Notes: a model not told the origin generated them from the sequence alone. 64,000 bases of DNA from Croceivirga thetidis (GCF_012272815.1 NZ_JAAWWL010000001.1:124001-188000); one strand, 5' to 3'. Positions 23,128-33,291 are shown, counted from the first letter of the stretch. Made by a program: numbers and translations.

Positions 23128-23736
23128 ATGTTTAAAAACATAACGAAATCCAACATCCCTATTACCAAACTCGTCAAACATATAAATGAAGTTTTATTAC
23201 TAAATGAAAAAGAAGAAAAAGTAATAAAAGAAGTTTTCACCCCAAGAAGAATAAAACGTAGGCAGTTTGTCCATCATGAAGGTGATGTTTGTAAATACGC
23301 GAATTTTGTCGTTGAAGGCTGCCTAAAAATGTATATGGTTGATGAAAATGCCAAAGAACATATTCTTCAATTTGCTATAGAAAACAGTTGGATTGGAGAT
23401 TTAGGTAGTTTCCATTCTGGAGAACCAAGTAAATTGTATGTAGAAGCTCTTGAAAATTCCGTTATTCTTCAAATAACAAAAAAAAATCTTTATGATTTAT
23501 ATGAGGAATATCCTAAGTTCAATAAGATTTTTAGAATTATGAAGGAAAAACTTATTGTCGAATATCAAAACAGAATTCTGCAAAACATTAGTTCTACAGG
23601 TGAAGAAAGATATCTTGATTTTTTAAATCGACACCCAGATCTTTTCAACCGTATCTCAAATGTGCAAATTGCTTCCTATTTAGGTGTTACTCCAGTTTTT
23701 CTTAGCATGATTCGAAAAAAGCTGGCTAAGGCTTAA
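23128..23736 (+). CDS. Crp/Fnr-type transcriptional regulator
   Basis: A 202-residue protein with a cyclic-nucleotide-binding-like barrel (about 30-120; VHHEGDVCKYANFVVEGCLK, HILQFAIENSWIGDLGSF) and a C-terminal helix-turn-helix (VQIASYLGVTPVFLSMIRKKL). It precedes a quinone-oxidoreductase-like gene by 84 bp on the same strand and may control it. Between the preceding GNAT gene and this one (22983-23127), only a short CTGGCTAAAATTAATTGCC remnant similar to the left end of site d is seen. Confidence 0.9.
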   Translation: MFKNITKSNIPITKLVKHINEVLLLNEKEEKVIKEVFTPRRIKRRQFVHHEGDVCKYANFVVEGCLKMYMVDENAKEHILQFAIENSWIGDLGSFHSGEPSKLYVEALENSVILQITKKNLYDLYEEYPKFNKIFRIMKEKLIVEYQNRILQNISSTGEERYLDFLNRHPDLFNRISNVQIASYLGVTPVFLSMIRKKLAKA

Positions 23737-23819
23737 ACTATTTTAACGCTATTTCTTAAAATACTTTACGGTTTCGCATTTAGTTCTTTTTGGAGTTTTG
23801 TCTAAAAAAAAGAACAACA

Positions 23820-24827
23820 ATGAACAAAGTGGCAAGATTAATTGAATTTGCAGGTCCTGGAGCAATACGTATTACTAACGAAGAAATCCCTTTTCCCGGG
23901 TTTGGTGAGGTTTTGGTAAAGATGAAAACTGCAGGTCTAAACCATGTAGAAAAAATGATTATGTATGGCCGCTTTCCTATTAAACCAGAACTTTCTGCTC
24001 ATATAGGATTCGAAGGTGCAGGAATCATAGAACATTTAGGTTTAGGGGTTAATGGTTTTCAAACTGGAGATGAAGTTTGTATCATTCCAAATATGGCATT
24101 CGACAAATATGGAGTGATTGGGAATTACATTGTTGTACCTAGCACTTCTTTGGTTAAAAAACCATCTCTAATCAATTGGCAAGAAGCATCCGCTATTTGG
24201 ATGGGATTTGGCACCGCATATCAAGGCTTAGTTAATGCTGGAGGTTTGCAAAAAAATGCAGACCAAACCGTTCTTATTTCTGCTGCCAGCTCTTCCGTTG
24301 GGTTTCCTGCAATACAAATTGCTAAGTTACACGGAGCCCAAGTAATTGCAACAAGTAGAACACTAGAAAAAGCGGAAAGCTTGAAAGAAATGGGTGCTGA
24401 TTATGTGGTTGCCACTTCTGATGAAAAATGGACAGACCAAATTGCTGATATAACATCAGGGAAAGGATTCGATATCGCATTTGACCCAATAACGGGACCT
24501 TTTACAACCCAATTGGCGGATGCATCAGGTTTCGGAGCCATTATTGTCTCTTATGGAACTTTATCAATGAGCGAAACCTCTTTGCCACTTTTTCCGATGC
24601 TTATGAAAGCGTTGAAATTCACTGGCATCGATAGCGGCCATCACCTATTGGGAAATCCAGACCGATTTCAAATCGCAAGACGACATATTGTCAAGCATCT
24701 TGAAAATGGAAATTACAAACTGAAAATCGACTCTACTTTTCCATTTACAAAGGTGAAACAAGCCTATCAACGATTAGAGAGTGGTAATCAAATCGGCAAA
24801 ATCATCATTAACATTGAACAAGAATGA
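23820..24827 (+). CDS. MDR-family NADPH:quinone reductase-like oxidoreductase
   Basis: About 335 residues from ATG 23820; a TTG start ten codons upstream is possible but weaker. It is a zinc-free medium-chain dehydrogenase: GroES-like N-domain (GFGEVLVKMKTAGLNHVEKM), then a Rossmann domain with AASSSVGFPAIQIAKLHGA and the NADPH-selecting TSRT after strand 2. Probably reduces quinones or alkenals. The stop overlaps the next start (ATGA), and a Crp-type regulator lies upstream. Confidence 0.9.
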   Translation: MNKVARLIEFAGPGAIRITNEEIPFPGFGEVLVKMKTAGLNHVEKMIMYGRFPIKPELSAHIGFEGAGIIEHLGLGVNGFQTGDEVCIIPNMAFDKYGVIGNYIVVPSTSLVKKPSLINWQEASAIWMGFGTAYQGLVNAGGLQKNADQTVLISAASSSVGFPAIQIAKLHGAQVIATSRTLEKAESLKEMGADYVVATSDEKWTDQIADITSGKGFDIAFDPITGPFTTQLADASGFGAIIVSYGTLSMSETSLPLFPMLMKALKFTGIDSGHHLLGNPDRFQIARRHIVKHLENGNYKLKIDSTFPFTKVKQAYQRLESGNQIGKIIINIEQE

Positions 24828-25138
24828 TTTATAGAGTGAGTGCAAAATTCAATTTTGACAAGACTTTAGAATATCTGCAAAAACTAATTGACGGAAGTAT
24901 TGAAAAACAAAGGCCTGATGGCCCAGAAATTATTCGAGCAATGTACAGCGCAACCATAGATGAAAATGGTATTGTTAACTGGACTGAAAAGTGCTTCTGT
25001 CCAACCCCTTTAAAACATGAACGTGAAACAGTGTATGATTTTTATTTTACAGAACTGAATACAATACCTACCCCGAAACATGAGATAACTGCAGGTGTTT
25101 CGTTTATTTGTAAACTTCATTCCTTAAGTGCGAATTAA
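24824..25138 (+). CDS. Protein of unknown function (104 aa), coupled to the oxidoreductase
   Basis: A small soluble protein beginning MIYRVSAKFNFDKTLEYLQKL, with an IRAMYSATIDENGIVNW strand and a single Cys pair region (EKCFCPTP). No family recognised. The four-base overlap with the preceding stop indicates translational coupling, so it likely works with the oxidoreductase or detoxifies the same compound. Confidence 0.65.
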   Translation: MIYRVSAKFNFDKTLEYLQKLIDGSIEKQRPDGPEIIRAMYSATIDENGIVNWTEKCFCPTPLKHERETVYDFYFTELNTIPTPKHEITAGVSFICKLHSLSAN

Positions 25139-25178
25139 AGACCATAATCACAGAAGTTTATAATGATTGAATTGAATA

Positions 25179-25208
25179 TTTGGGATGTAATGCAATTTGC
25201 TATCTTTC
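25179..25208 (+). promoter_or_regulatory. Possible Bacteroidota promoter before the DUF1295 gene
   Basis: TTTG (25179-25182) and TATCTTTC (25201-25208) are spaced 18 bp apart, close to the TTTG/TAnnTTTG pattern. The next ATG is about 84 bp downstream. The rest of 25139-25291 contains no gene. Confidence 0.4.
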
Positions 25209-25291
25209 GGTAAATGTTTAGAATGGTCGTTAATATGTTCAAATAATAGCACTTAAAACGACCTTACTTTAATTTGACCAACCCGCAAAAG

Positions 25292-26068
25292 ATGTTAACC
25301 CTATTTTCGCAAGCCACCTTAATTATTTTAGTTCTTGTAACACTGCTATGGCTATGGAGTGTTGTTATAAAAAATGTAAGCATCGTTGATATTTTTTGGG
25401 GTCTTGGCTTTGTGGTGGTCAATACCTATTACGTTTTTATGTCAGGTGAACTGAATACCAGAAAACTGCTGATTTTGCTCTTGGTGGGCGTTTGGGGCCT
25501 TCGGCTCGCCCTTTATCTCGCTTGGAGAAATATTGGTAAAGGGGAAGATTTTAGATATCAAGAATTCCGAAAAAAATACGGCCCTGAGCGCTATTGGTGG
25601 TTCAGTTTTTTTCAGACCTTTTTGTTACAGGGTGTTCTAATCATGATTATTTCGTTGCCCCTTTTAGGCATCAGTGCCAGTGAAAGTGATGGTACCCTCA
25701 ACCTATTGGACTATGTGGGAATTGTGGTTTGGCTTATTGGATTTACTTTTGAAGCTGGGGGCGATTTTCAATTGGCCCGCTTTAAAGGGGATGAAAAAAA
25801 CAAAGGAAAGGTCTTGAACACTGGTTTTTGGAAATATACCCGCCACCCCAACTATTTTGGTGATGCTGCAGTCTGGTGGGCCTATGCATTAATAAGTATG
25901 GCAGCTGGTGGTTACTGGCAGATTATAGGTTCAATTATTATGACCTTGCTGATCATCAAGGTTTCTGGGGTAAGCCTACTTGAAAAGACCTTAAAAGAGA
26001 CAAAACCGCAATATCGAGAGTATATTCAGAAGACCAATGCCTTCATTCCTTGGTTCCCTAAAGAGTAA
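25292..26068 (+). CDS. DUF1295 / steroid 5-alpha-reductase-like membrane protein
   Basis: About 258 residues from ATG 25292; a TTG six codons upstream is possible. Six or more membrane segments are visible. The family signature is present: DIFWGLGF, LRLALYLAWRNIGKGEDFRYQ, FEAGGDFQLARFKGD and the NADPH-site end GFWKYTRHPNYFGDAAVWW. Related proteins are isoprenylcysteine methyltransferase- or reductase-like enzymes of the inner membrane; the substrate is unknown. A small membrane gene follows 6 bp later. Confidence 0.9.
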   Translation: MLTLFSQATLIILVLVTLLWLWSVVIKNVSIVDIFWGLGFVVVNTYYVFMSGELNTRKLLILLLVGVWGLRLALYLAWRNIGKGEDFRYQEFRKKYGPERYWWFSFFQTFLLQGVLIMIISLPLLGISASESDGTLNLLDYVGIVVWLIGFTFEAGGDFQLARFKGDEKNKGKVLNTGFWKYTRHPNYFGDAAVWWAYALISMAAGGYWQIIGSIIMTLLIIKVSGVSLLEKTLKETKPQYREYIQKTNAFIPWFPKE

Positions 26069-26074
26069 TTGTTG

Positions 26075-26350
26075 ATGGAATTTCTAAGTAAAAATATTTG
26101 GTTTATACTTTTTGTGGCCTGGGGGCTGCCCTTGAGTTTTTATCGTAGTAAATTCCGTAAAATCGTCTATCAAACTGATAGTTGGACCATCAATATAAAA
26201 CCGCTTTTTATCAAGGAAATCAAGGGGCTTTTTGGCAATATCTATCCTGAAAACAAGGAATACAAAAGGTTTCGAAATTTCTATCGTTTCTATCTGTCCA
26301 TTTATTTAGTGTTGTTTATCGCTTATCTGATCTTTGATAACAACCCCTGA
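26075..26350 (+). CDS. Small membrane protein (about 91 aa)
   Basis: Starts at ATG 26075 (MEFLSKNIWFILFVAWGLPL), which follows the DUF1295 stop by 6 bp. It has one N-terminal membrane helix, a basic/aromatic middle (RSKFRKIVYQTDSWTINIKP) and a second hydrophobic segment at the C-terminus (YLVLFIAYLIF). No family recognised. Spacing makes it part of the DUF1295 operon. Confidence 0.6.
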   Translation: MEFLSKNIWFILFVAWGLPLSFYRSKFRKIVYQTDSWTINIKPLFIKEIKGLFGNIYPENKEYKRFRNFYRFYLSIYLVLFIAYLIFDNNP

Positions 26351-26479
26351 AAAGACAATCGAAACACAATTAAGTATTTGATAAATCGAATTAGATTCAA
26401 TCGTTTATCTTTATTTATAGTTGAAATGTTTCAATTAAAACTTTATATAATTTTTGAAATATAGCCCCCCTAAGTCCTA

Positions 26480-27046
26480 ATGAAAGAAGACAACAAACTA
26501 CGCAAACTTAGGGTCACCAATAACCTTACCCAAGAAGAACTCTCTAAACAATCAGGTATTTCGATTCGAACTATACAACGCTTGGAAAAAGGATTGACTT
26601 CTGGTAGTAGCTACACCTTAAAAGCTTTGGCAAAAGTTCTGAACGTAGCACCGAATCAGCTGTTTGATTTAGCAAAACCCCAAGGTGCTGAAAAAGCAGA
26701 TATTGATAAAATAAAATTCCTCAATTTCAGCATACTGAGTGTTTTGTTAATACCATTCGGGAATATTATACTACCTACAATCATATACCTGAGAAACCGG
26801 AAAAACAAAGCTGTCAATCAAGCGGGTCGAAAAATTATAAGTTTTCAAATTGTAAGCACCTTTGTTTTGTTCTTTTTTAGTGTTTTAATCTTTCTCTTTA
26901 TAGGTCGGGGCAATGGTGCGATACCCCTACCCGTTTTTATTATTTACTGTATGATTGTTATTGTAAATGTTCTTATCGTTATACGAACAGCAATCGATAT
27001 TGAAAAAGAAAACGAGCTATTGAGCTTCTTTCCGAACTTATTCTAA
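26480..27046 (+). CDS. XRE-family regulator with DUF4870-like membrane domain
   Basis: A 188-residue protein. The N-terminal helix-turn-helix (LRKLRVTNNLTQEELSKQSGISIRTIQRLEKG) is a standard XRE domain (about 8-62). Residues 75-175 hold three to four hydrophobic segments of the kind found in DUF4870 proteins (FGNIILPTIIYLRNRKN, VNQAGRKIISFQI). It is thus a membrane-bound regulator whose signal is unknown. It is closed by a strong hairpin terminator. Confidence 0.85.
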   Translation: MKEDNKLRKLRVTNNLTQEELSKQSGISIRTIQRLEKGLTSGSSYTLKALAKVLNVAPNQLFDLAKPQGAEKADIDKIKFLNFSILSVLLIPFGNIILPTIIYLRNRKNKAVNQAGRKIISFQIVSTFVLFFFSVLIFLFIGRGNGAIPLPVFIIYCMIVIVNVLIVIRTAIDIEKENELLSFFPNLF

Positions 27047-27052
27047 TTATTT

Positions 27053-27093
27053 CACCTGTCATTTAAATGTCACCTAAATGACAGGTGACTTTT
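27053..27093 (+). terminator. Strong hairpin terminator
   Basis: A 13-bp perfect stem (CACCTGTCATTTA at 27053-27065 and its complement at 27075-27087) with a 9-nt loop, followed by CTTTT. It ends the XRE-regulator unit. Confidence 0.65.
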
Positions 27094-27144
27094 CTGCTTA
27101 TCAGTTTCAATTAAAAATAGTTTTGGGTCATCAAAATAAATGGC

Positions 27145-28899
27145 ATGACACAAAAAATTTTTGCTACCGTTCTGTTTTTCTTGGCATATACAGCTTTATT
27201 TTCACAGAACCTGAATACCCAAAAATTGGATGATTATTTTGATTCCCTCGAACAACGGAATCTAATCATGGGCAGTATTTCAATTGCACAAAATGGAATT
27301 CCAATCTATTCAAGGGCAATAGGCTTTCGTTCTATTTCTGGTGAAACGAAAATTAAAGCAGATACGGTTACCAATTATAGAATTTGGTCCATTACTAAGC
27401 TCTACACGGCCACCATGATCACGCAATTGATTGAAGAAGGCAAACTATCACTAGATACGAAGCTTAGTCGGTTCTATCCTCAAATTCCAAATGCAGAACG
27501 TATCACTATAAAAAGCATGCTCAATCATAAAAGTGGAATTCATGATTTCACTCAAAACGATACTGAAGAAGATTGGGATGCAACTATTGCAGAGCCAATG
27601 ACCCCAAAATTCATGGTTGCCCAAATCGCAAAATATCCCTCTGATTTTGAACCCAATTCTCGATTTAACTATAGCAATTCAAACTACCTACTTCTGGGGT
27701 ACATCATCGAAAAACTTGACGGTAGTCCATATGGAACATCGCTTGGTAACAGGATAATTTCAAAACTCGGCCTTCAAAGCACCTATTTCGGTGTTGGAGC
27801 ATTGGACAGTATTGATAATAAAGCTAATACGTACGCCTACAAAAAGACTTGGTTCGCTGTAGATGAAGGTGAGTTTAGCGGGTTGATTCCCGCTGGTGCG
27901 GGTGGAATCGTATCCACTTCAAACGACATGGGTTTGTTCATTCAAGGTTTGTTTGCAGGAAAGCTTGTATCAAAAGAAAGTTTGGCAACCATGATACCAA
28001 AAAATGAAAGCTACGGACTTGGCATTATGAAAACTTCCTTTCAAGAATTAGCTACTGGGTATGGACATACTGGGGGTTACCTTGCCTCTGAATCGAGTTT
28101 ATTCCATTATCCAAAACAGGGCTTGTCCATTGCGTTTGCAACCAATGGATTGGTCATCCCAAAGGAGGAAATTCTAGATAATGTTCTAAAGATTTATTAT
28201 GACAAACCTTTTGGGATATCCATGAATAGAAAGTTACAAGCACTTCTGATTTTTTGCATTGGCCTGTTATTATTTCTTGTTGTAAAACTAAAGCTCCTTG
28301 CGTCCATTAATCAAAGTAGTTTATTGTATTTAGGATATGCAACAGCACTTCTGTTCTGGATTGGTTCTCTTGTTGCCAGCCGAATACATGGCAACCATAG
28401 TTTTATAAAGGATGGCGTTACCAAACTCGATGAATTTTACAGCAATTCTGGAACCTTTATGGCCGGAATTCAATTCATAATGGTCTTTTTATTGCTACTC
28501 TTCTTTTTGAGCGCCATTCAAAAACTAAAACTATTAAAGCTTAGTATTTTGCCTATAGCACCCATTCTTGTGTTACCAATAACTCTATTTGGGAGCACCA
28601 TTTTTCCATTCCCAAATGGGTTGTATCAGATTTTTACCAATTCAATTCTTCTAATTATTCTCGGGCCAATTTTGGTAACTATATTTTGGCGAAAAAAAGA
28701 GGTAATAAAATTTCGTTGGCAGTCAGCAGCATGCCTTGGGTTAATGTTGGGCTCAATATTTTTAATATTCAATCGACCATCTTTCCCAGAATTTATTCAT
28801 AACCATTGGGGAATAATTCAACGGTTATTCTATTTGGGATGGACCCTCTGGTTGTGTTTTTTAAGTTATCAGCTTTTAAAGCTGAAAACACGACAATAG
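27145..28899 (+). CDS. Serine hydrolase (class C beta-lactamase-like) with C-terminal membrane domain
   Basis: A 584-residue protein: signal peptide (1-20), serine beta-lactamase/D-peptidase domain (about 30-350), then about six membrane helices (about 365-580). Catalytic motifs are S82-I-T-K85, Y176-S-N178 and HTGG in GYGHTGGYLASES. The domain acts in the periplasm on peptides or esters; antibiotic resistance should not be assumed. Compared with the smaller enzyme at 8101-9141, it shares the fold but has a different membrane anchor. Confidence 0.85.
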   Translation: MTQKIFATVLFFLAYTALFSQNLNTQKLDDYFDSLEQRNLIMGSISIAQNGIPIYSRAIGFRSISGETKIKADTVTNYRIWSITKLYTATMITQLIEEGKLSLDTKLSRFYPQIPNAERITIKSMLNHKSGIHDFTQNDTEEDWDATIAEPMTPKFMVAQIAKYPSDFEPNSRFNYSNSNYLLLGYIIEKLDGSPYGTSLGNRIISKLGLQSTYFGVGALDSIDNKANTYAYKKTWFAVDEGEFSGLIPAGAGGIVSTSNDMGLFIQGLFAGKLVSKESLATMIPKNESYGLGIMKTSFQELATGYGHTGGYLASESSLFHYPKQGLSIAFATNGLVIPKEEILDNVLKIYYDKPFGISMNRKLQALLIFCIGLLLFLVVKLKLLASINQSSLLYLGYATALLFWIGSLVASRIHGNHSFIKDGVTKLDEFYSNSGTFMAGIQFIMVFLLLLFFLSAIQKLKLLKLSILPIAPILVLPITLFGSTIFPFPNGLYQIFTNSILLIILGPILVTIFWRKKEVIKFRWQSAACLGLMLGSIFLIFNRPSFPEFIHNHWGIIQRLFYLGWTLWLCFLSYQLLKLKTRQ

Positions 28900-28997
28900 T
28901 TCAACAAACCTAAATTTCAAATTGGAGTTTGCCGTTGACACCCTATGGTTGCGACTTATGTAGTACCTTCAAGACGTTAATTCGCAATTCATAAAAA

Positions 28998-29795
28998 ATG
29001 CAAGGCAAGGTCGTTGTAATTACTGGTGGAAATGGAACCTTAGGCTCTGCCTTTGCTAGAGGTATGGCCGAAAATGGCGCCACTGTTTTCATTTTAGGTA
29101 GGGATGCCGCGAAGTCTAAAAAAGTAGTTGATCAGTTAAAAAATCAGGGGGTACAAATTCACAGCCTAACATGCGATGTCTTGAATGAACAAGCAGTCGA
29201 ACACACTGTTGAGACTATTATGGAAAAGACCGGTAAGATTGATATTTTGATCAATGCTGCGGGAGGAAACCGAACGGGCGCTACAGTTACCCCGGAACAA
29301 TCCTTCACCGAATTATCCATTGATCAATTCAAACAGGTTACCGATTTAAATTTATTGGGCACTGTGATTCCGAGCATGGCCTTTTCAAAACCAATGATAA
29401 AGGCAGGAAAGGGTTGTATTATCAATATTTCATCAATGGCGGCACAATTACCCTTGACCAGAGTGGTTGGTTATTCAGCCTCCAAAGCAGCCGTTGACAA
29501 CTTTACCCGATGGATGGCCATAGAATTTGCAACTAAATATGGAGAGGGCATTCGAGTGAATGCCATTGCTCCAGGATTTTTTATTGCTGAGCAGAATAAG
29601 CGCTTACTCTTAAATGATGACGGAAGCCTTACCGCGAGGGGCCAAACGATTATAGACCAAACACCGGCGAACCGATTTGGTCGACCTGAAGAATTAATGA
29701 GCACCTTACTTTGGCTTTGTGATGACAATTCGAGTTTTGTAAATGGAGTTGTAATTCCTGTAGATGGCGGATTTAGTGCTTTTAGTGGTGTTTAA
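28998..29795 (+). CDS. SDR oxidoreductase, probable fructuronate reductase (mannonate-forming)
   Basis: A 265-residue short-chain dehydrogenase: cofactor loop TGGNGTLGSA (9-18), NAAGG (86-90), active site Ser in NISSM and Tyr159-x-x-x-Lys163 (YSASK). It sits 3 bp before uxuA and upstream of uxaC, so it most likely reduces fructuronate to mannonate in place of the MDR-type UxuB. An SDR in this position is common in Bacteroidota uronate operons. Family certain; substrate inferred from context. Confidence 0.85.
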   Translation: MQGKVVVITGGNGTLGSAFARGMAENGATVFILGRDAAKSKKVVDQLKNQGVQIHSLTCDVLNEQAVEHTVETIMEKTGKIDILINAAGGNRTGATVTPEQSFTELSIDQFKQVTDLNLLGTVIPSMAFSKPMIKAGKGCIINISSMAAQLPLTRVVGYSASKAAVDNFTRWMAIEFATKYGEGIRVNAIAPGFFIAEQNKRLLLNDDGSLTARGQTIIDQTPANRFGRPEELMSTLLWLCDDNSSFVNGVVIPVDGGFSAFSGV

Positions 29796-29798
29796 CAA

Positions 29799-30983
29799 AT
29801 GATGCAAATGACTAGCTTGGAAAAAACATGGCGTTGGTATGGTCCTGATGATGGGGTGAGTCTCGCTGATATTCGGCAAGCTGGGGCAACCGGTATAGTG
29901 ACCGCACTTCACCACATTCCCAATGGTGATGTCTGGCCAATTGCCGAGATAGAAAAACGAAAAAAGACCATCGAAAAAGCGGGCCTGCAATGGTCAGTGG
30001 TAGAGAGCATACCTGTGCATGAAGACATTAAACGAAGGTCCGGTGATTTCGAAAAATACGTTCAAAACTACAGGCAAAGCATTCAAAATCTCGCGCATTG
30101 TGGTATTAAAATAGTCACTTATAATTTCATGCCGGTATTGGATTGGTCCCGAACCAATTTAGCCTACCCCATGCCTGATGGTTCAACCGCGCTTTATTTT
30201 GACGCCACAGCTTTCGCTGCCTTTGACCTCTACATTCTAAAAAGGCCGAATGCGTCCAAAGATTATAGTCCGGAAGAAGTTGAACGTGCTGAAAAATTGT
30301 TTTCCGAAATGTCTGCACTGGACAAAGAAAAATTGACCAAAAATATTATTGCAGGCTTGCCAGGTGGCACCACAAAAAGTGTATTAGACCTAACGGCTTT
30401 TCAAGAAATCTTAGACAGCTATGCTTCTATCAATAGCGATACTTTACGCAGCAACCTGATTTATTTTTTAAAGGGAATCACACCGGTTGCTGAAGAATTT
30501 GGAGTAAAACTGGCCGTTCATCCGGATGATCCGCCATTTCCATTGCTTGGCCTACCGAGAATAGTCAGTACTGCTGCTGATGTGGATGAACTATTTTCTC
30601 AAGTTCCTTCTCGTTCCAACGGTCTTTGCTTTTGCACAGGTTCTTTTGGGGTGCGGCCGGATAATGACCTTCCTAAAATGGTACGTCAATTCAGTGACCG
30701 TATTCACTTTATTCATTTACGTGCAACCAAACGAGATGCGCAGGGTAACTTTTACGAAGCCAACCATTTAGAGGGTGATGTAGACATGTTTGCCGTAATG
30801 AAGGAATTATTGCATGCGGCAAAAAATCAAAAATGTGCAATACCTATGCGTCCAGACCATGGCCATCAAATGTTGGATGACCTCAAGAAAGAAACGAACC
30901 CTGGTTATTCTGCCATTGGAAGGTTACGAGGTCTTGCAGAACTACGTGGATTGGAATTGGGAATCCTAAAATCAACATTTTAA
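29799..30983 (+). CDS. uxuA: Mannonate dehydratase
   Basis: A 394-residue TIM-barrel enzyme. It begins with [23 protein letters not shown] and contains [38 protein letters not shown] and the C-terminal RPDHGHQM, which include its metal-binding residues. It dehydrates D-mannonate to 2-keto-3-deoxygluconate. Start at ATG 29799 with two further ATGs within nine bases. It lies between an SDR reductase and uxaC, a complete glucuronate-to-KDG pathway. Confidence 0.95.
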   Translation: MMQMTSLEKTWRWYGPDDGVSLADIRQAGATGIVTALHHIPNGDVWPIAEIEKRKKTIEKAGLQWSVVESIPVHEDIKRRSGDFEKYVQNYRQSIQNLAHCGIKIVTYNFMPVLDWSRTNLAYPMPDGSTALYFDATAFAAFDLYILKRPNASKDYSPEEVERAEKLFSEMSALDKEKLTKNIIAGLPGGTTKSVLDLTAFQEILDSYASINSDTLRSNLIYFLKGITPVAEEFGVKLAVHPDDPPFPLLGLPRIVSTAADVDELFSQVPSRSNGLCFCTGSFGVRPDNDLPKMVRQFSDRIHFIHLRATKRDAQGNFYEANHLEGDVDMFAVMKELLHAAKNQKCAIPMRPDHGHQMLDDLKKETNPGYSAIGRLRGLAELRGLELGILKSTF

Positions 30984-30991
30984 TATTCGGT

Positions 30992-32392
30992 ATGGCCAAG
31001 GCATTTTTAGACGATAATTTTCTTTTGCAAAGCAAAACCGCTGAAAAACTGTTCCATGACTTTGCTCGCGACCTCCCCATTATCGATTATCACAACCATC
31101 TCAACCCAGAGCATATTGCCACCAACAAATCGTATGCAAACATCACAGAGATTTGGCTTAAAGAAGATCATTACAAATGGAGAGCAATGCGCGCTAACGG
31201 CATCGACGAGAAATATATTACGGGTAAAGCGACTGCCAAGGATAAATTTCAACAATGGGCCGAAACGGTCCCATACACCATGAGAAATCCATTGTACCAT
31301 TGGACGCATTTAGAACTGCAACGGTACTTCAATATTTCAGATTTGCTGAACCCAACCTCGGCCATCCAGATTTATGAAGAAACAAACCAACAACTACAAA
31401 AAGCTGATTTCAATTCACAAGGCCTTTTGGATAAAATGAAGGTTGAAGTTATTTGTACCACTGATGATCCAACCGATAGATTGGAATTTCATGAGACCCA
31501 TCGCAGTGGTACTTCAAAATTAAAAATGCTGCCCACTTTCCGACCTGATAAACTTATTACCATTGACAATCCTGATTTTCTATCGCAGTTGGCCAAACTC
31601 GAAGCGGTTGTTGGCACAGAAATTAAATCGTTCACAGATCTGGTCTCCGCTTTGGAAAAGAGGATTGATTTTTTTGATGCTAAAGGATGTCAATTGGCAG
31701 ACCATGGTATGGCCCAATTATTTGCAATTTCACCTTCAGAAAAAAAGCTTGATGGCATCCTTGGGAAAAAGAGGGATGGAAAAACTCTCACCCAAGAGGA
31801 AGCTGCACTATTTCAAATGACTTGCTTGCATGAATTGGCACAAATCTATAACCGTAAAAACTGGACCATGCAGTTTCATTTGGGTGCGCTCCGTAACAAT
31901 AGTGATAGATTAATGCGCCTAGTAGGTGCAGATGCCGGCACGGATAGTATCGGTGATTTTGAACAAGCAACAGGTTTGGCCGCTTTCTTAAATCGATTGG
32001 ATAAAATTGATTCCCTACCAAAGACCATTTTATACAATTTGAATCCTAAAGACAATGAGGTCTTTGCAACCATGGCCGGAAATTTCAATGACGGCAGCAT
32101 GGCAGCCAAGATTCAATGGGGCTCGGCCTGGTGGTTTCTTGACCAAAAAGATGGGATGGAGAAACAAATCAATACCCTGAGCAATATGGGTTTACTAAGC
32201 CGATTTATTGGTATGCTTACAGATAGTCGCAGCCTCTTATCCTTTCCTAGACATGAGTATTTTAGAAGAATCCTTTGCAATCTTTTGGGGCAGGATATTG
32301 AAAATGGCGAACTACCAAATGATATTAATTGGATAGGTCAACTAGTGGAGGATATTTGCTATAACAACGCCAAAAGTTACTTTGGGTTTTAA
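30992..32392 (+). CDS. uxaC: Uronate isomerase (glucuronate/galacturonate isomerase)
   Basis: A 466-residue amidohydrolase-superfamily isomerase with IDYHNHLNPE (His34, His36), CTTDDPTD, MQFHLGALRNNS and DSRSLLSFPRHEYFRRILC. It converts glucuronate to fructuronate (and galacturonate to tagaturonate). It is 8 bp after uxuA and completes the operon. Its stop codon overlaps the stop of the convergent isomerase gene by four bases, leaving no space for a terminator between the two operons. Confidence 0.95.
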   Translation: MAKAFLDDNFLLQSKTAEKLFHDFARDLPIIDYHNHLNPEHIATNKSYANITEIWLKEDHYKWRAMRANGIDEKYITGKATAKDKFQQWAETVPYTMRNPLYHWTHLELQRYFNISDLLNPTSAIQIYEETNQQLQKADFNSQGLLDKMKVEVICTTDDPTDRLEFHETHRSGTSKLKMLPTFRPDKLITIDNPDFLSQLAKLEAVVGTEIKSFTDLVSALEKRIDFFDAKGCQLADHGMAQLFAISPSEKKLDGILGKKRDGKTLTQEEAALFQMTCLHELAQIYNRKNWTMQFHLGALRNNSDRLMRLVGADAGTDSIGDFEQATGLAAFLNRLDKIDSLPKTILYNLNPKDNEVFATMAGNFNDGSMAAKIQWGSAWWFLDQKDGMEKQINTLSNMGLLSRFIGMLTDSRSLLSFPRHEYFRRILCNLLGQDIENGELPNDINWIGQLVEDICYNNAKSYFGF

Positions 32393-33282
32393 CTGAGAAT
32401 TTCAGCTACCATCTTTTCAAATCGTTGGGCATATTCTTTATAGATATTGTACGCAAAATTATCGTCTTGGTTCTGTGACGCATCATGAAAAACCTTACCC
32501 ATATGAGGCTCAATCGCAAATAAACCTTCATAACCGTTGGCCATTAAATCAGCAATAATGGTTTTAATGTGGCCATGGCCTTCCCCGGCAAAAGTGTAGT
32601 TGGGCGTATCATCCGCAGATATCACTGCATCTTTTACATGCACATGAGCAATAGCATGTTTGACTTGGTGGTAAAACTCTAGTGTACTTTGCCATGGATA
32701 GGGTGGTTCTTTTGAACGGTCTCTTTGAAATATGGGATTGCCGGTGTCGAAAACCAATTGCAAATCTGCAACCTCATCTAAAAGTCGTAGTGTATGTTCT
32801 GCAGAAAAACCACCCCAGTTCATGCAGTTTTCGTGTAATGCTGTTAAGTCCTCATCTTTGAATCGCTGTACGATATAATTCAATCTCTTGAACCGTTCTT
32901 TTTCATATTGGTCCTCTCCCCAAGGTTCTTGGGCATACGACATGACCCTGACATAGCTAACACCTAAACGTTTCATTCTCGGAATACAACGTTCTATTTC
33001 TTTTTTGGTGATATCAAAATCAGATTTAATATGCTTTGCCCAATTACCAATGAGACTGCCGAACTCGGCAACTTTCAAATTGGCCTCTTCTAATGTACTA
33101 ACCACTTTTTCAAATGCTTCATCGGAAATCTCGTGAATATTTGCGTCACCAACAGTTCTTGCAGAAATATACTGCCAACCGAGTTCTTGGGTCAACTTAA
33201 TTTGAGCCTCCAAATATGGCGAAGCTTCATCGGTAAATCCGCTGAGTCTATTTAGGTATTTGTTTTTTAGATTCGATTCCAT
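32389..33282 (-). CDS. Sugar phosphate isomerase/epimerase (AP-endonuclease-2-like TIM barrel)
   Basis: A 297-residue TIM barrel. Features are GFTDEASPYLEAQIKLTQELGWQYI, Glu/His metal residues in TALHENCMNWGG, FDTGNPIF, HVHVKDAV and FAIEPHMG near the end. It is the third gene of a minus-strand operon after an Nramp-like transporter and a Gfo/Idh/MocA dehydrogenase, 9 bp downstream of the latter. The pair resembles inositol- or keto-sugar-processing modules; the true substrate is unknown. Confidence 0.85.
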   Translation of the reverse strand: MESNLKNKYLNRLSGFTDEASPYLEAQIKLTQELGWQYISARTVGDANIHEISDEAFEKVVSTLEEANLKVAEFGSLIGNWAKHIKSDFDITKKEIERCIPRMKRLGVSYVRVMSYAQEPWGEDQYEKERFKRLNYIVQRFKDEDLTALHENCMNWGGFSAEHTLRLLDEVADLQLVFDTGNPIFQRDRSKEPPYPWQSTLEFYHQVKHAIAHVHVKDAVISADDTPNYTFAGEGHGHIKTIIADLMANGYEGLFAIEPHMGKVFHDASQNQDDNFAYNIYKEYAQRFEKMVAEILS

Positions 33283-33291
33283 TTCGATTCC